This document shows, piece by piece, positions 1 to 8,103 of a stretch of DNA of 51,729 nt. Under the pieces are notes generated by a model. The model did no database searches. It was not told the origin of the DNA and saw only the letters and a program-made list of their open reading frames with translations. The stretch comes from Polyangium jinanense. GTDB lineage: Bacteria; Myxococcota; Polyangia; Polyangiales; Polyangiaceae. Each line of letters starts with the position of its first letter. Within the stretch, counting starts at the first letter, position 1. The stretch spans positions 159,763 to 211,491 of the forward strand of contig NZ_JAGTJJ010000012.1 in assembly GCF_028435365.1 (NCBI RefSeq). The letters run 5' to 3'. The position numbers and the translations under genes were made by a program.

Positions 1-66
1 GGGGGGGGGGGCGCCGGCGCCCCCCCCCCCCCCCCCCCCGCCGCCCCCCCCCCCCCCCCCCCCCCC
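1..66. repeat. G/C homopolymer tract, probable contig-edge artefact
   Basis: Eleven G are followed by CGCCGGCG and a run of C broken by only a few G. Positions 1-30 form a perfect palindrome. Nothing else in the window has this composition. It reads as an assembly or sequencing artefact at a contig end rather than a biological element. A genuine GC-rich hairpin cannot be excluded from sequence alone. Confidence 0.7.
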
Positions 67-77
67 GGGACAAAAGA

Positions 78-118
78 GCTAGAACATCGAGCGGTTTACA
101 ACCGCTCGATGTTCTAGC
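78..118. repeat. Perfect 19-bp inverted repeat, 3-nt loop
   Basis: The arms 78-96 and 100-118 are exact reverse complements separated by TAC. The left side is preceded by CAAAAG, so a transcript on the - strand would end hairpin plus CUUUUG. The right side has no T run. It may be the terminator of a gene lost at the window edge, or a fold-back artefact, given the homopolymer just before it. Confidence 0.55.
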
Positions 119-160
119 GTTCGGCTGGCGAAGCCCGGCCACCAAAAATATACTCGCGGG

Positions 161-1189
161 ATGCCGAGCGAGGTGCCGCGCGAGGCGATGGACGCGGACG
201 GTCGTGTGGACGTCGCGACCGCGCAGCGCATCGTCGAGAACGCTGTCGCGCGCGCCACGAGCGGGCCCGACAAGAGCACAAGCATCATCGAGGCGAAGGT
301 CGCCGAGGCGACGCGGCGAGGCGCGCGGCTGAACGCGCTGCTCGCATTCGGCGTGGCCGTGACGCTGGTCGCCCTCGTGGTGGCGGCCTTCGTCGTGTAC
401 CGATCGCAGCGCGCGGCGGCGATCCTGACGGCCGAGGCGGGGCTCGACGCGCGTCCAGCGACCGCGCCCGTGGGCACGTTGCCGACGAAGGTGCTCACGG
501 GGCGAGAGATCTACGAGCAGAACAAGGGCGCGCTCTACGTGCTCGCGTACACGCAGAACCGCCGCATCAGCGGGTGCTGCAGCGCGTTCGCGATCAACAA
601 GACCCAGCTCGTGACGAACGCCCACTGCGTCACGTCGTGCGGAGCGCGCGGCGGAAAGCCCGTCGTCGTGCAGAACGAATCGGCCGGGAAGGTCGAGCTC
701 GAGGTCGTCGCGCAGCGCGCGCACCCGACCTACAACGCAAACTCGAAGCGCGCGGACACGCCCGACGTGGCGCTGCTCCGCGTGAAGGGGACGCTGCCCG
801 TGGCCGTCACGCTGGCGAGCGACACGGAGCTCCGCGCGCTCGGGCCCGGCGACGACGTGTACGTGCTCGGATTTCCGGGGCGCGTGATGGATCCGGTGAG
901 CCCGTCGGCGACGTTCCTGAGTGGGCACCTCGGCCGGCTGATGGGCTTCGACGAGCAGGCCACATCGGGTGACAAGGCCACGGTGATCCTGCACGACGCG
1001 GTCACGCGCGGCGGCAACAGCGGTAGCCCCATCTTCAACCAGTACGGCCACGTCATCGGCGTTCACGCGGCCCATGTGGACGACGAGGAAAACATCTCCA
1101 TCGACGGGCAGAAGACGACGATCGTGCAAGCCTCTCCGTACCGCATCGGCATGCGGATCGATCTCGTCCGCGGGGTACCCACGCCGTGA
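161..1189 (+). CDS. Membrane-anchored trypsin-like serine protease (S1 family)
   Basis: Predicted 342-residue protein with one membrane segment (about residues 58-80) and an extracytoplasmic trypsin-fold domain (about 115-335). The catalytic triad is visible: His155 in TNAHC, Asp202 in PDVALL and Ser287 in GGNSGSP, so it should be active. The substrate is unknown. Residues 20-80 align with the segment just after the FHA domain of the next gene's product, so the two are paralogues. This copy has no FHA domain. The frame stays open upstream through the hairpin into the homopolymer tract, so the true N-terminus may be missing or may start at ATG 161 (or ATG 188). The stop overlaps the GTG start of the next gene (GTGA), indicating one operon with translational coupling. 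Confidence 0.8.
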   Translation: MPSEVPREAMDADGRVDVATAQRIVENAVARATSGPDKSTSIIEAKVAEATRRGARLNALLAFGVAVTLVALVVAAFVVYRSQRAAAILTAEAGLDARPATAPVGTLPTKVLTGREIYEQNKGALYVLAYTQNRRISGCCSAFAINKTQLVTNAHCVTSCGARGGKPVVVQNESAGKVELEVVAQRAHPTYNANSKRADTPDVALLRVKGTLPVAVTLASDTELRALGPGDDVYVLGFPGRVMDPVSPSATFLSGHLGRLMGFDEQATSGDKATVILHDAVTRGGNSGSPIFNQYGHVIGVHAAHVDDEENISIDGQKTTIVQASPYRIGMRIDLVRGVPTP

Positions 1190-2658
1190 ACCTCCGGATC
1201 GTGCACACCGCAGGGCAAAGAGCCGGGACGTTCCAGATCTTCGAACGCGACGTCGTGCGGCTCGGTCGCTCGCCGGACAACGACGTCGTCTTCGACGCGA
1301 ACCACGACCGCGAGGCGAGCGGGCATCACGCGGAGCTGCGTCGCGAGGGCGGCGCCTGGTACGTCGTGGATCTCGGCAGCCGCAACGGAACGTACGCCAA
1401 CGGGCAGCGGATCCAGCAGCGGTACCCGCTCGCGCCGGGGACGGAGGTGAGCTTCGGCGCGAAGGGGCCGCGGATCCGGATCGAGCTCGTGCCCGCCGCT
1501 GCGCCGCCGCCGATGCCGCCGATGCCGGCCATGCCGATGCCGCAGCCGATGCCGCAGCCGATGCCGCAGCCGATGCCGGAGATGGCGCACGTCGCCGCGG
1601 CGCCGCGCGTGCAGATCGCGCAGGCCGTGCAGCCGGCGCCGCCCGCGGGCGCGCGCGTCGGGCAACGGACGATCGCGATGATGATCTCGCAGGCCGTCGC
1701 CGCGGCGAGCGGGCGCCAGAAGTTCGGGCGGACGGCGGAGCTCAACGCGATCGTCGAGGAGAAGGTCACGGCGGCGACGGCGTCGCAGCGGAGAACGGCG
1801 TACGCGCTCGGCGGGCTCCTCGTCGTCGCGCTGCTCGCGCTCGGCGGGCTCATCTTCTGGAGCACGCGCTCGCAGGACGAGATCCAGCGCCTGCGCGAGG
1901 AGCTCGCGCAGATGCCGCCCGAGGATCCGCGCCGCAAGGAGATCGAGGGGCGGCTCGGCAACCTGCACCCGTCGAACGCAAGCTTCGGCCGAAACCTCTA
2001 CGACCGCTCGAAGAAGGGCATCTTCATGCTCGCTTCGAAGGGCGAGGGCTTCTGCACGGCGTTCGCCGTGAGGCCCTCGATGCTTGCGACGAGCGCGCAC
2101 TGCATCCAGGAGGCGAAGGCGAAGGGCTCGGTGGTCGCGCTGGAGAACGAGGGGCGCGGGCAGGCGCGCTTCGACGTGATCGAGATGCGCACGCATCCCG
2201 GCTATCGCCCGACCGATCAGGAGAGCATCACACCCGACGTCGGTGTCGTGACCATCCGCGGCCGCTCGGCCGTCGTGCTGGAGATCGCGACGAAGCAAGA
2301 GCTTTCGGCGACGGGCGCGGGCGACGACGTGTACCTCATCGGCTTTCCCGGCCGCTTGATGGACGCGACGAACCCCGCCGCGACCTTCCTCGCCGCGCAC
2401 ATCGGCCGCGTCACGGGCGCATCCGGCCGGCCCGCGGCATACCAGGACGCCTGGCTCGTGCAGCACGACGCCGCGACGACACGCGGCTCGAACGGCAGCC
2501 CCATCTGGAGCGGCCAGGGCAAGGTGATCGCGGTGAACTCGGGCGGCTACCTCGAAGAGGGCGAGGAGAAGATCGCAGGTCGGAAGACGGAGGTCGTGAA
2601 GGCCTCACCGTACAAGTTCGGCATGCGGATCGATCTCGTCGAGGCGCTCCTCAAGTAG
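1186..2658 (+). CDS. FHA-domain transmembrane protein with inactive trypsin-like domain
   Basis: 490 residues starting at GTG. An FHA phosphothreonine-binding domain occupies residues 1-100 (GRSPDND, SGHHAE, GSRNGTY). A Met/Pro-rich linker (about 105-135) contains MPQP repeats, followed by a membrane helix (about 207-226) and a trypsin-fold domain (about 270-485). His305 (SAHC) and Asp351 (TPDVGV) of the triad are present. At the nucleophile position the sequence reads RGSNGSP rather than RGxNSGSP, which puts Asn436 where the Ser should be. It is therefore probably a pseudoprotease, or Ser435 acts in a shifted register. The FHA domain is predicted cytoplasmic and may read phosphorylation by a Ser/Thr kinase. 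The permease gene starts 5 nt after the stop. Confidence 0.82.
   Translation: MNLRIVHTAGQRAGTFQIFERDVVRLGRSPDNDVVFDANHDREASGHHAELRREGGAWYVVDLGSRNGTYANGQRIQQRYPLAPGTEVSFGAKGPRIRIELVPAAAPPPMPPMPAMPMPQPMPQPMPQPMPEMAHVAAAPRVQIAQAVQPAPPAGARVGQRTIAMMISQAVAAASGRQKFGRTAELNAIVEEKVTAATASQRRTAYALGGLLVVALLALGGLIFWSTRSQDEIQRLREELAQMPPEDPRRKEIEGRLGNLHPSNASFGRNLYDRSKKGIFMLASKGEGFCTAFAVRPSMLATSAHCIQEAKAKGSVVALENEGRGQARFDVIEMRTHPGYRPTDQESITPDVGVVTIRGRSAVVLEIATKQELSATGAGDDVYLIGFPGRLMDATNPAATFLAAHIGRVTGASGRPAAYQDAWLVQHDAATTRGSNGSPIWSGQGKVIAVNSGGYLEEGEEKIAGRKTEVVKASPYKFGMRIDLVEALLK
1537..1572 (+). repeat. Three 12-bp tandem repeats coding MPQP
   Basis: ATGCCGCAGCCG occurs three times in a row within the linker of the FHA protein. 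It is followed by the related ATGCCGGAG and preceded by other Met-Pro codons. The unit length is a multiple of three, so copy-number changes would alter linker length without frameshift. Confidence 0.85.
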
Positions 2659-2663
2659 TCACG

Positions 2664-4187
2664 ATGCTCAGGCTGGCGATCCGCAGGCTGCTGTTCATTC
2701 TTCCGACGCTGATCGCGGTCTCGGTCGTCACGTTCCTGTTTCTCTCGTACGTCCCCGATCCGACGGACGATCCGGCGCTCGCCGTGTCGCCCTCCGAGCG
2801 GGCGCGCCTGCGCCGGGAGCGGTTCCTCGACCTGCCGCGCTTCGTGAACCTCGGAACGCGTGACGTCCGCACGCAGTCCGCCGAGGCGATGCGCGCGATC
2901 GTCGACGGCGACGCCGCGAAGAAAGCGCGTGGGCAGGAAGAGCTCGCGCGGCTCGGCGGCGCGGCACTACCGCATGTGCTGCCCGCGCTCGACTCGCTCG
3001 CGCCCGGGCCACGCGCCGAGGTCGCGCTCGCGCTCGCGCCCGTGGGCGAGCGGATGGGTTTTTCGGGGGAGCGGCTCGCGGATCCGGCGCGCGCGGTCGC
3101 GTTCTGGACGCGGTTCTGGGACGACCGCGGCATCGAGTTCCGCCGCGCCTCCGTGCGCAGCGCGGTCCGCAGGCTCTCGCGTTACGGCAGCACCTCGCGC
3201 GCGGCCGAGTTGCGCGAGCTCGACACGTTCGTGCTGGAGGACGTGCTCGGCGCGCTCGAACATCCGACCGACGCGGCCTCGTTCGAGCGGGCCCGGGCCC
3301 TCGTCGACATCGCCGCGCACGTCACGGGCCGCGACGATCGCATCTCGCCCGGCGACGACCACGAAACGGCCCGCGCCTGCGTCGAGCGGTGGGGCTCGTT
3401 CTGGATGGTCTACAAGAACGACTTCGTCACGCTCGACGGTCCCTCGCGGATCGCGGCCATCGTGCTGGAAACACGCTACGGCAAGTGGGCGCTCGGCGCC
3501 ATCACGCGGCGGCTCGGCGTGGGCATCGACGGCGTGCCCGTGCTCGACGGCATTTTCCGACGCGCACCCGTCACGCTGACCCTTGTTTTCGGCTCGATCC
3601 TGCTCGCATACGCGGCGGCCGTACCGATCGGTCTCGTCGGGGCGGCGTCGCGCGGGCGGCGTCGCGACGGGATCACGGCGGCCATCGTGCTCGTGCTGTA
3701 CGCGATCCCCACGGCGTTCTTCGCGATCCTCGCGGCGCGCGGTTATGACGGGCACGGGCTCTTGTTGCCCACGGTCGTGCTCGCGCTCGGCCTCGTGGCC
3801 GCGCCGGCACGTCAAGCGCGCGCGGGGCTCGCGTCGGCGTTCGCGCAAGATCACGTGCGGGCTTCGCTCGCGCGGGGGGCGAGCCGCGCGCGTGCGCTCA
3901 TGGTCCACGCGCTCCCGGGCGCGCTGCTCCCGGTCGTCACGCTCGCCACGCTCGAAGCCCCGATGGCCCTCGGCGGCGCGTTCGTCGTCGAGCGTGTCTT
4001 CGGCCTCGAAGGCCTCGGCGCTGCCACGATCGTCGCCGTGCAGTCGCGCGACACGAGCTGGCTCATGGCCGTCTCGATCTTCACGGCCGCGACCGCGACG
4101 CTCGGGGTCATCATGACGGACCTCGTGTACACCGCGCTCGATCCTCGGCTCGCGCAGAGCATCCTGCGCCAGAGGCCACGCACATGA
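2664..4187 (+). CDS. ABC transporter permease, DppB/OppB type, with large inserted loop domain
   Basis: 507 residues. The N-terminus (about residues 1-30) has the basic-hydrophobic first helix typical of DppB/OppB. The C-terminal half (about 290-505) is the BPD_transp_1 region with five hydrophobic segments and an EAPMALGGAFVVERVFGLEG-type segment characteristic of the family. Ordinary family members are about 310-340 residues. The excess is a soluble, mostly helical stretch (about 35-285) between TM1 and TM2, on the outer face, with HEAT-like Ala/Leu-rich helices. Peptide or other small-solute import is the family role. The ATG start at 2664 lies 5 nt after the FHA gene; the long in-frame open stretch upstream overlaps that gene in another frame and is not used. 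The 3' end overlaps the next permease by ATGA. Confidence 0.85.
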   Translation: MLRLAIRRLLFILPTLIAVSVVTFLFLSYVPDPTDDPALAVSPSERARLRRERFLDLPRFVNLGTRDVRTQSAEAMRAIVDGDAAKKARGQEELARLGGAALPHVLPALDSLAPGPRAEVALALAPVGERMGFSGERLADPARAVAFWTRFWDDRGIEFRRASVRSAVRRLSRYGSTSRAAELRELDTFVLEDVLGALEHPTDAASFERARALVDIAAHVTGRDDRISPGDDHETARACVERWGSFWMVYKNDFVTLDGPSRIAAIVLETRYGKWALGAITRRLGVGIDGVPVLDGIFRRAPVTLTLVFGSILLAYAAAVPIGLVGAASRGRRRDGITAAIVLVLYAIPTAFFAILAARGYDGHGLLLPTVVLALGLVAAPARQARAGLASAFAQDHVRASLARGASRARALMVHALPGALLPVVTLATLEAPMALGGAFVVERVFGLEGLGAATIVAVQSRDTSWLMAVSIFTAATATLGVIMTDLVYTALDPRLAQSILRQRPRT

Positions 4188-5227
4188 GCCATCGCGGGAT
4201 CGTGCTCCGGCGCGTCGCGCACAGCCGCCGCGCGGGCCTCGGCGCTGCGCTGCTTGGCTTGCTCGTGCTCGTCGGCGTCTTCGCCGAGATCCTCGCCGCG
4301 CCCGCGCCGCTCCTCGCCGTAGGACCGCGCGGCGTCGAGCTCCTTCCGGCGATCGTGCACGCCGAGCGGTACGAGCACCTCTCCCAGGACGAAATCGCGC
4401 GCTCGTACGCGGACAGCTTCGCCGTCTGGCCCCTCGTGCGATCCGGCCCCAAGGCGTCGAGTGCCGCGGGCCCCTTCGCGCCCTCGTCCCGCGTGCACCC
4501 GCTCGGCACCGACGAGAAGGGCCGCGACCTCTTCGCGCGCCTCGTCTACGGCGCGCGCACCGCGCTCGGTCTCTCGCTCGTTGCCGTCCTCCTGAGCGCG
4601 CTCCTCGGCGTCCTCCTCGGCGGCCTCTCGGGCATCCGCGGCGGCACCTCGCGTGACGCTCTCGTGCGCCTCGTCGAGACCGTCGACACCTTCCCCGCCA
4701 TCCTCGTCGTCGCGCTCGTGCGTGCCATCGAGCACGAGCCCTCCGCGCTCTCGCTCGTGCTCGCGGTGGCCTTCGTGCGCTGGGCCGAGGTCGCGCGCCT
4801 CGTACATGCCGAGACCTTGCGCGGCGCCTCGGAAGATTATGCTCTCGCCGCGCGTGCCCTCGGCGCCTCGCGTGCGCGCATCTTCATGCGCCACGTGCTC
4901 CCGAACGCGCTTGGCCCCGTCACTGTGAGCTCGGTGTTCGGTGTCGCGTCCGTCGTGCTCCTCGAAACGGCGATCTCGTTCCTCGAGATGGGCGCGCCGA
5001 CGTCGGCGGCGTCCTGGGGCGAGACGCTCGCGCAGGGCGCGCGAAACCCCGCGGCGCTGCGCTTGCTCGTCTTGCCGGTCTTCTTGCTCCTCGTGACCGT
5101 GGGCGGCTCGTACCTCGTCGCGGATGCGCTGCGCGACGCGATGGATCCGCGAGCCGCGCGAAAGCGACGGGACGAAACGTACGGTTCGTTCGGGCCTTCC
5201 ACGGACGAGCCGCACGCATCCCGATGA
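4184..5227 (+). CDS. ABC transporter permease, DppC/OppC type
   Basis: 347 residues with an N-terminal helix (about 19-40), a soluble linker containing HPLGTDEKGRDLFARLVYGA (the conserved DppC/OppC segment before TM2) and the BPD_transp_1 domain (about 120-330) with the cytoplasmic coupling loop (EDYALAARALGASRARIF). It should form a heterodimeric channel with the preceding permease. The start overlaps that gene's stop (ATGA). No ATP-binding subunit or substrate-binding protein follows; a terminator closes the operon, so those parts must be encoded upstream of the window or elsewhere. Confidence 0.9.
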   Translation: MSHRGIVLRRVAHSRRAGLGAALLGLLVLVGVFAEILAAPAPLLAVGPRGVELLPAIVHAERYEHLSQDEIARSYADSFAVWPLVRSGPKASSAAGPFAPSSRVHPLGTDEKGRDLFARLVYGARTALGLSLVAVLLSALLGVLLGGLSGIRGGTSRDALVRLVETVDTFPAILVVALVRAIEHEPSALSLVLAVAFVRWAEVARLVHAETLRGASEDYALAARALGASRARIFMRHVLPNALGPVTVSSVFGVASVVLLETAISFLEMGAPTSAASWGETLAQGARNPAALRLLVLPVFLLLVTVGGSYLVADALRDAMDPRAARKRRDETYGSFGPSTDEPHASR

Positions 5228-5317
5228 CGATACGTCACCACTCGTGATGGGCTTGCAACGCGTCGCGCACCCGACGTACGTTGGAAAAAGCCCGGTCTCC
5301 TTGGAAGGCTTGGGCTC

Positions 5318-5354
5318 GGCCCGGCGTGCTGACCAACCTCGCCGGGCCTCTTTT
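5318..5354 (+). terminator. Rho-independent terminator after the permease operon
   Basis: The arms GGCCCGGCG (5318-5326) and CGCCGGGCC (5340-5348) are perfectly complementary with a 13-nt loop, followed by TCTTTTC. It lies 90 bp past the second permease, between convergent operons. Confidence 0.8.
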
Positions 5355-5402
5355 CATTTGGGGACCAAGGATCTCACCGGGGAGCGAGCGCGCCGGGCGG
5401 CG

Positions 5403-5783
5403 TCATGACTCGACGGTGATCAGATCCACGGCAAAGCACCGGAGCGCGTGCAGGCTGCGGCGCTGCCAGTGCATCTCGGGGTTCGACAGGAGCCGGATCT
5501 TGTACTCCTGACTCCTTTCGAGTTCGCCGAGCTCGCTGATCCAGGACACGAAGCTCTTGAAGCAGGACGAGTTCATGAACTCGAGCTGGCGGAAATCCAC
5601 CTGCACCTCGGTGGCACTCATCCGCAGAGCCTCGGCGTGCACGCGTGGCAGGAGCGAATCCAAGCTGTCCTTCGCCGCCATGTCCGCGTTGCCCGAGAGG
5701 CAGACGACGAGCGAGCGACCTTCCGCGCGCACGCTTGCCGAGAAGTCGCGGAGCGAGACCGAGAGATCCGAGGTCGCGCTCAC
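5403..5783 (-). CDS. STAS-domain protein, anti-sigma-antagonist / SiaC-like
   Basis: 126 residues filling a single STAS fold: a beta-rich start (SLVVCLSGNAD) and the loop-helix VDFRQLEFMNSSCFKSF, where Ser72 or Ser73 occupies the position phosphorylated in SpoIIAA/RsbV and SiaC proteins. In partner switching the unphosphorylated form binds its target, the cognate ATPase phosphorylates it and a PP2C phosphatase restores it. Both partners are encoded immediately upstream in the same operon; the start overlaps the ATPase stop by four bases. The MNSS motif resembles the FNTSS motif of SiaC more than classical RsbV. The output target is not encoded nearby and is unknown. Confidence 0.82.
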   Translation of the reverse strand: MSATSDLSVSLRDFSASVRAEGRSLVVCLSGNADMAAKDSLDSLLPRVHAEALRMSATEVQVDFRQLEFMNSSCFKSFVSWISELGELERSQEYKIRLLSNPEMHWQRRSLHALRCFAVDLITVES

Positions 5784-6274
5784 GCGTTCCTCCGCGCGGC
5801 AACGGTCGTTTGCGCCAGGATCGTGACCCTGTCGTCCTCGATGGTGTGGCTCATCGTCATCTCTCCTTCGGCCCGCACGCGCACGATGCCGAGCCCAGAA
5901 CCAACCTTTCGCTTGGCGCTGCGCGCCATCGCGATCTGGTAGTGGTCGAAGGGATCGTCGTGTCGGCTCATCTCCTCGAAGATAGTGGCGAGCGCGGCGA
6001 TGTGCTCGGCGTTCGCCCGGTTCGCGAGCCGGATGGAGACCGTGCTCGACGTGTCTCCGGGCTCGAACGTGATGGACAGAAACGTCACGCCGTCGCTCCC
6101 GTACTTGACGGCGTTCTCCAGAAGCTCGTGGGTCGCGAGCGCGATCCGCGACACGGTGTCGTGGTCCTCGATCATCCGCTCGTAAAAATCGGTCAGGAAC
6201 CTCCGAACGACGGAGATGAGCTCGACGTTGGGCCGGAACGTCAGCTCGAAAGCGGTCGGGGTCTCGGTCATCAT
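5780..6274 (-). CDS. RsbW/SiaB-like ATP-binding serine kinase
   Basis: 164 residues of GHKL/HATPase_c_2 type. The N-box is visible as HELLENAVKYG (about residues 48-58), and the late G-rich motif as GSGLGIVRV. The protein lacks a His-kinase dimerisation domain, as expected for anti-sigma/SiaB-type kinases that phosphorylate a STAS protein. It lies between the sensor phosphatase (29-bp gap) and the STAS gene (4-bp overlap), giving a complete phosphatase-kinase-STAS set. Whether it also binds a sigma factor cannot be told. Confidence 0.82.
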   Translation of the reverse strand: MMTETPTAFELTFRPNVELISVVRRFLTDFYERMIEDHDTVSRIALATHELLENAVKYGSDGVTFLSITFEPGDTSSTVSIRLANRANAEHIAALATIFEEMSRHDDPFDHYQIAMARSAKRKVGSGLGIVRVRAEGEMTMSHTIEDDRVTILAQTTVAARRNA

Positions 6275-6303
6275 TCCTCTGCGGATCGGAGGTCCAATCT
6301 ATC

Positions 6304-8103
6304 TCAGCCTTCGGCGCGCGTCTCGCTCGCGCGGAACCGCACGACGACGAGCGTCACGTCATCCTCTTGCCCCTTGCCGTGGGAGAAGCGGGCCACGTCG
6401 TCGAGGATAACATCGCGAATCCGCTCCACGGGCTCGCCCGCGAGCGCCTCGATCTGCGCCGTGAGTCGCGCCATTCCGTACATTTCGCCCGACGCGGTTC
6501 GCGCCTCCGTCACCCCGTCCGTGTAGAGCACCATCACGTCGCCGTCTTCGAGGACGAGCTCGTCGTCCTGCACCGTGCGCGCGACGTCGCGCATCGCGCC
6601 GACCCACGGGCCGAGCGTGGGGATCGCTTCAATCTTCCCGGTGCTCGCGCGCAGGACGAGGATGTCCTCGTGCGCGCCGGCGAACACCACGCGTCCGCTC
6701 CGGTGGTAGCGCATCACTGTGAGCGTCACGTGCTCATCGTTGCGCAGGCGGTTGCGGATGTTGTCGTAGAGCACGAGGTTCAGCACGCGCACGAGGTCCT
6801 TCGGTCGCGCTGACGGATCCTCCCGGCCGAGCGCCGCGATCGCGCTCTGCACCATCAGCATCACGAGCCCCGATTGCAGCCCGTGCCCCGCCACGTCGCC
6901 GATCGCGAGGATCCCGCCGCCCTCCACGGGGAAGACGTCGTAGTAGTCGCCGCCGACCTCGCTCGCCGGGATCATCCGCGCCGCCACTTCGAGCCCCGGC
7001 ACGTCGAGGCGCCGCGGCAGGATCGACGTCTGGATCCGCGCGCTGATCTCGAGCTCTTTTTCGAGTCGCTCCTTCGCCGCCATCTGCTCGCGTGATTCCG
7101 CGAGCTCGCGCGCCATCCGGTTCATCGCGTCGCCGAGCGCGCGGAGCTCCATCGGGCCTGTCACGGTCGCCTGCGCGTCGAGCTTCCCGCGCGACACGTC
7201 ACCCACGAACGCCATGAGCCCGTCGAGCGGACGCGAGAGCCTGCGCGAGAGCACGATCGCGAGCGCCGCCGCCGCCGCGAGCGCGACGAGCGCGATGAGC
7301 GCCACGCGCGCCTCGAGCTCGCGGGACGGCGCGAGCGCGCGATCGAGCGAGCGCGCGAGGTGAACGGTGCGCGCCCCGCCCGCGGCCGTATCCAGCGTCC
7401 GCGACGTCGATAGATACGGCCCACCCTCGGACGCGGACGACGCCGTGACCATCCGGAGCACCTCGCTCGGCGCCTCCGTCCCATCTTCGAGCTTCGAATG
7501 CGCCACCACCGTGGCTCCATCCGTCACCACCACGAGGCTCCCCGTCTGGAGACGCACCTCCTCGACGAGCGCATGGTCGAGTTTGAAGCCGAGCACCAGC
7601 ACGCCGACCGTCTCGGTGCCGAACGCGAGCCGCCGCGCGACCACCTCGTAGAGCTTCCCCTCGTTCGTCCAGAGCCCGGACTTCTCGCCGCCGCGCAGCG
7701 CGCCCGCGATGATCGGATCCTTCGACATGTCGAAGCCCGACGCCTTCGGATCGGCCACGTCCGCGAGCAAGAGCCCCGTTCCGTCCGTCATCAGGAACAG
7801 CTCGCTCTTCACAGCTTTGTGCAGCTCGTCGGCCACGCCGTGGACCGTCTCCGGCGACACGTCTTCCGTCGCCACCACGGCTTTGACCCGCGGCTCTTCC
7901 GCCACCACGTGCGCCTTCGCTGCATGCGCGCGCAGCCGCTCGGTGCGGTGCGCCTCGAAGACCCGCGCGCTCCGTTCGAGCGCCTCGCCGAGCTCCACCC
8001 GCGCGCGCCGCTCCAGCACGATCGCCGCGCTTCCCGCCGTGGCCACCGTGATCGCCGCGATGAGCAGCACGATCCAGAGGAGCAACGTGCTGCGAAACTT
8101 CAT
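6304..8103 (-). CDS. Membrane sensor phosphatase: Cache-like domain, HAMP, PP2C (SpoIIE/RsbU/SiaA type)
   Basis: 599 residues. A first membrane helix (about 7-29), an extracytoplasmic Cache-like sensor region (about 32-265, including LFLMTDGTGLLLADVADP), a second helix (about 268-288), HAMP with RRLSRPLDGL, a short coiled coil (EKELEISARIQ, the usual lead-in to RsbU-type domains) and a PP2C/SpoIIE domain (about 375-592). Metal-binding acidic motifs are present: VGGDYYDV, IGDVAGHG and LYTDGVTEA. Its expected job is to dephosphorylate the STAS protein encoded two genes downstream in response to an external signal. Its ATG overlaps the cytochrome stop (ATGA), so it is translationally coupled to a periplasmic redox protein, which hints at the signal. 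Confidence 0.9.
   Translation of the reverse strand: MKFRSTLLLWIVLLIAAITVATAGSAAIVLERRARVELGEALERSARVFEAHRTERLRAHAAKAHVVAEEPRVKAVVATEDVSPETVHGVADELHKAVKSELFLMTDGTGLLLADVADPKASGFDMSKDPIIAGALRGGEKSGLWTNEGKLYEVVARRLAFGTETVGVLVLGFKLDHALVEEVRLQTGSLVVVTDGATVVAHSKLEDGTEAPSEVLRMVTASSASEGGPYLSTSRTLDTAAGGARTVHLARSLDRALAPSRELEARVALIALVALAAAAALAIVLSRRLSRPLDGLMAFVGDVSRGKLDAQATVTGPMELRALGDAMNRMARELAESREQMAAKERLEKELEISARIQTSILPRRLDVPGLEVAARMIPASEVGGDYYDVFPVEGGGILAIGDVAGHGLQSGLVMLMVQSAIAALGREDPSARPKDLVRVLNLVLYDNIRNRLRNDEHVTLTVMRYHRSGRVVFAGAHEDILVLRASTGKIEAIPTLGPWVGAMRDVARTVQDDELVLEDGDVMVLYTDGVTEARTASGEMYGMARLTAQIEALAGEPVERIRDVILDDVARFSHGKGQEDDVTLVVVRFRASETRAEG

Noticed and set aside
1..66. Homopolymer palindrome as an origin or attachment site
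   Set aside because: It contains no DnaA-like boxes, iterons or flanking integrase gene, and its composition fits a contig-end artefact.
1074..2663. In-frame extension of the first permease by about 530 codons
   Set aside because: It lies over the FHA gene in another frame, is Arg-rich and lacks domains. The permease starts well at ATG 2664 with a normal first helix.
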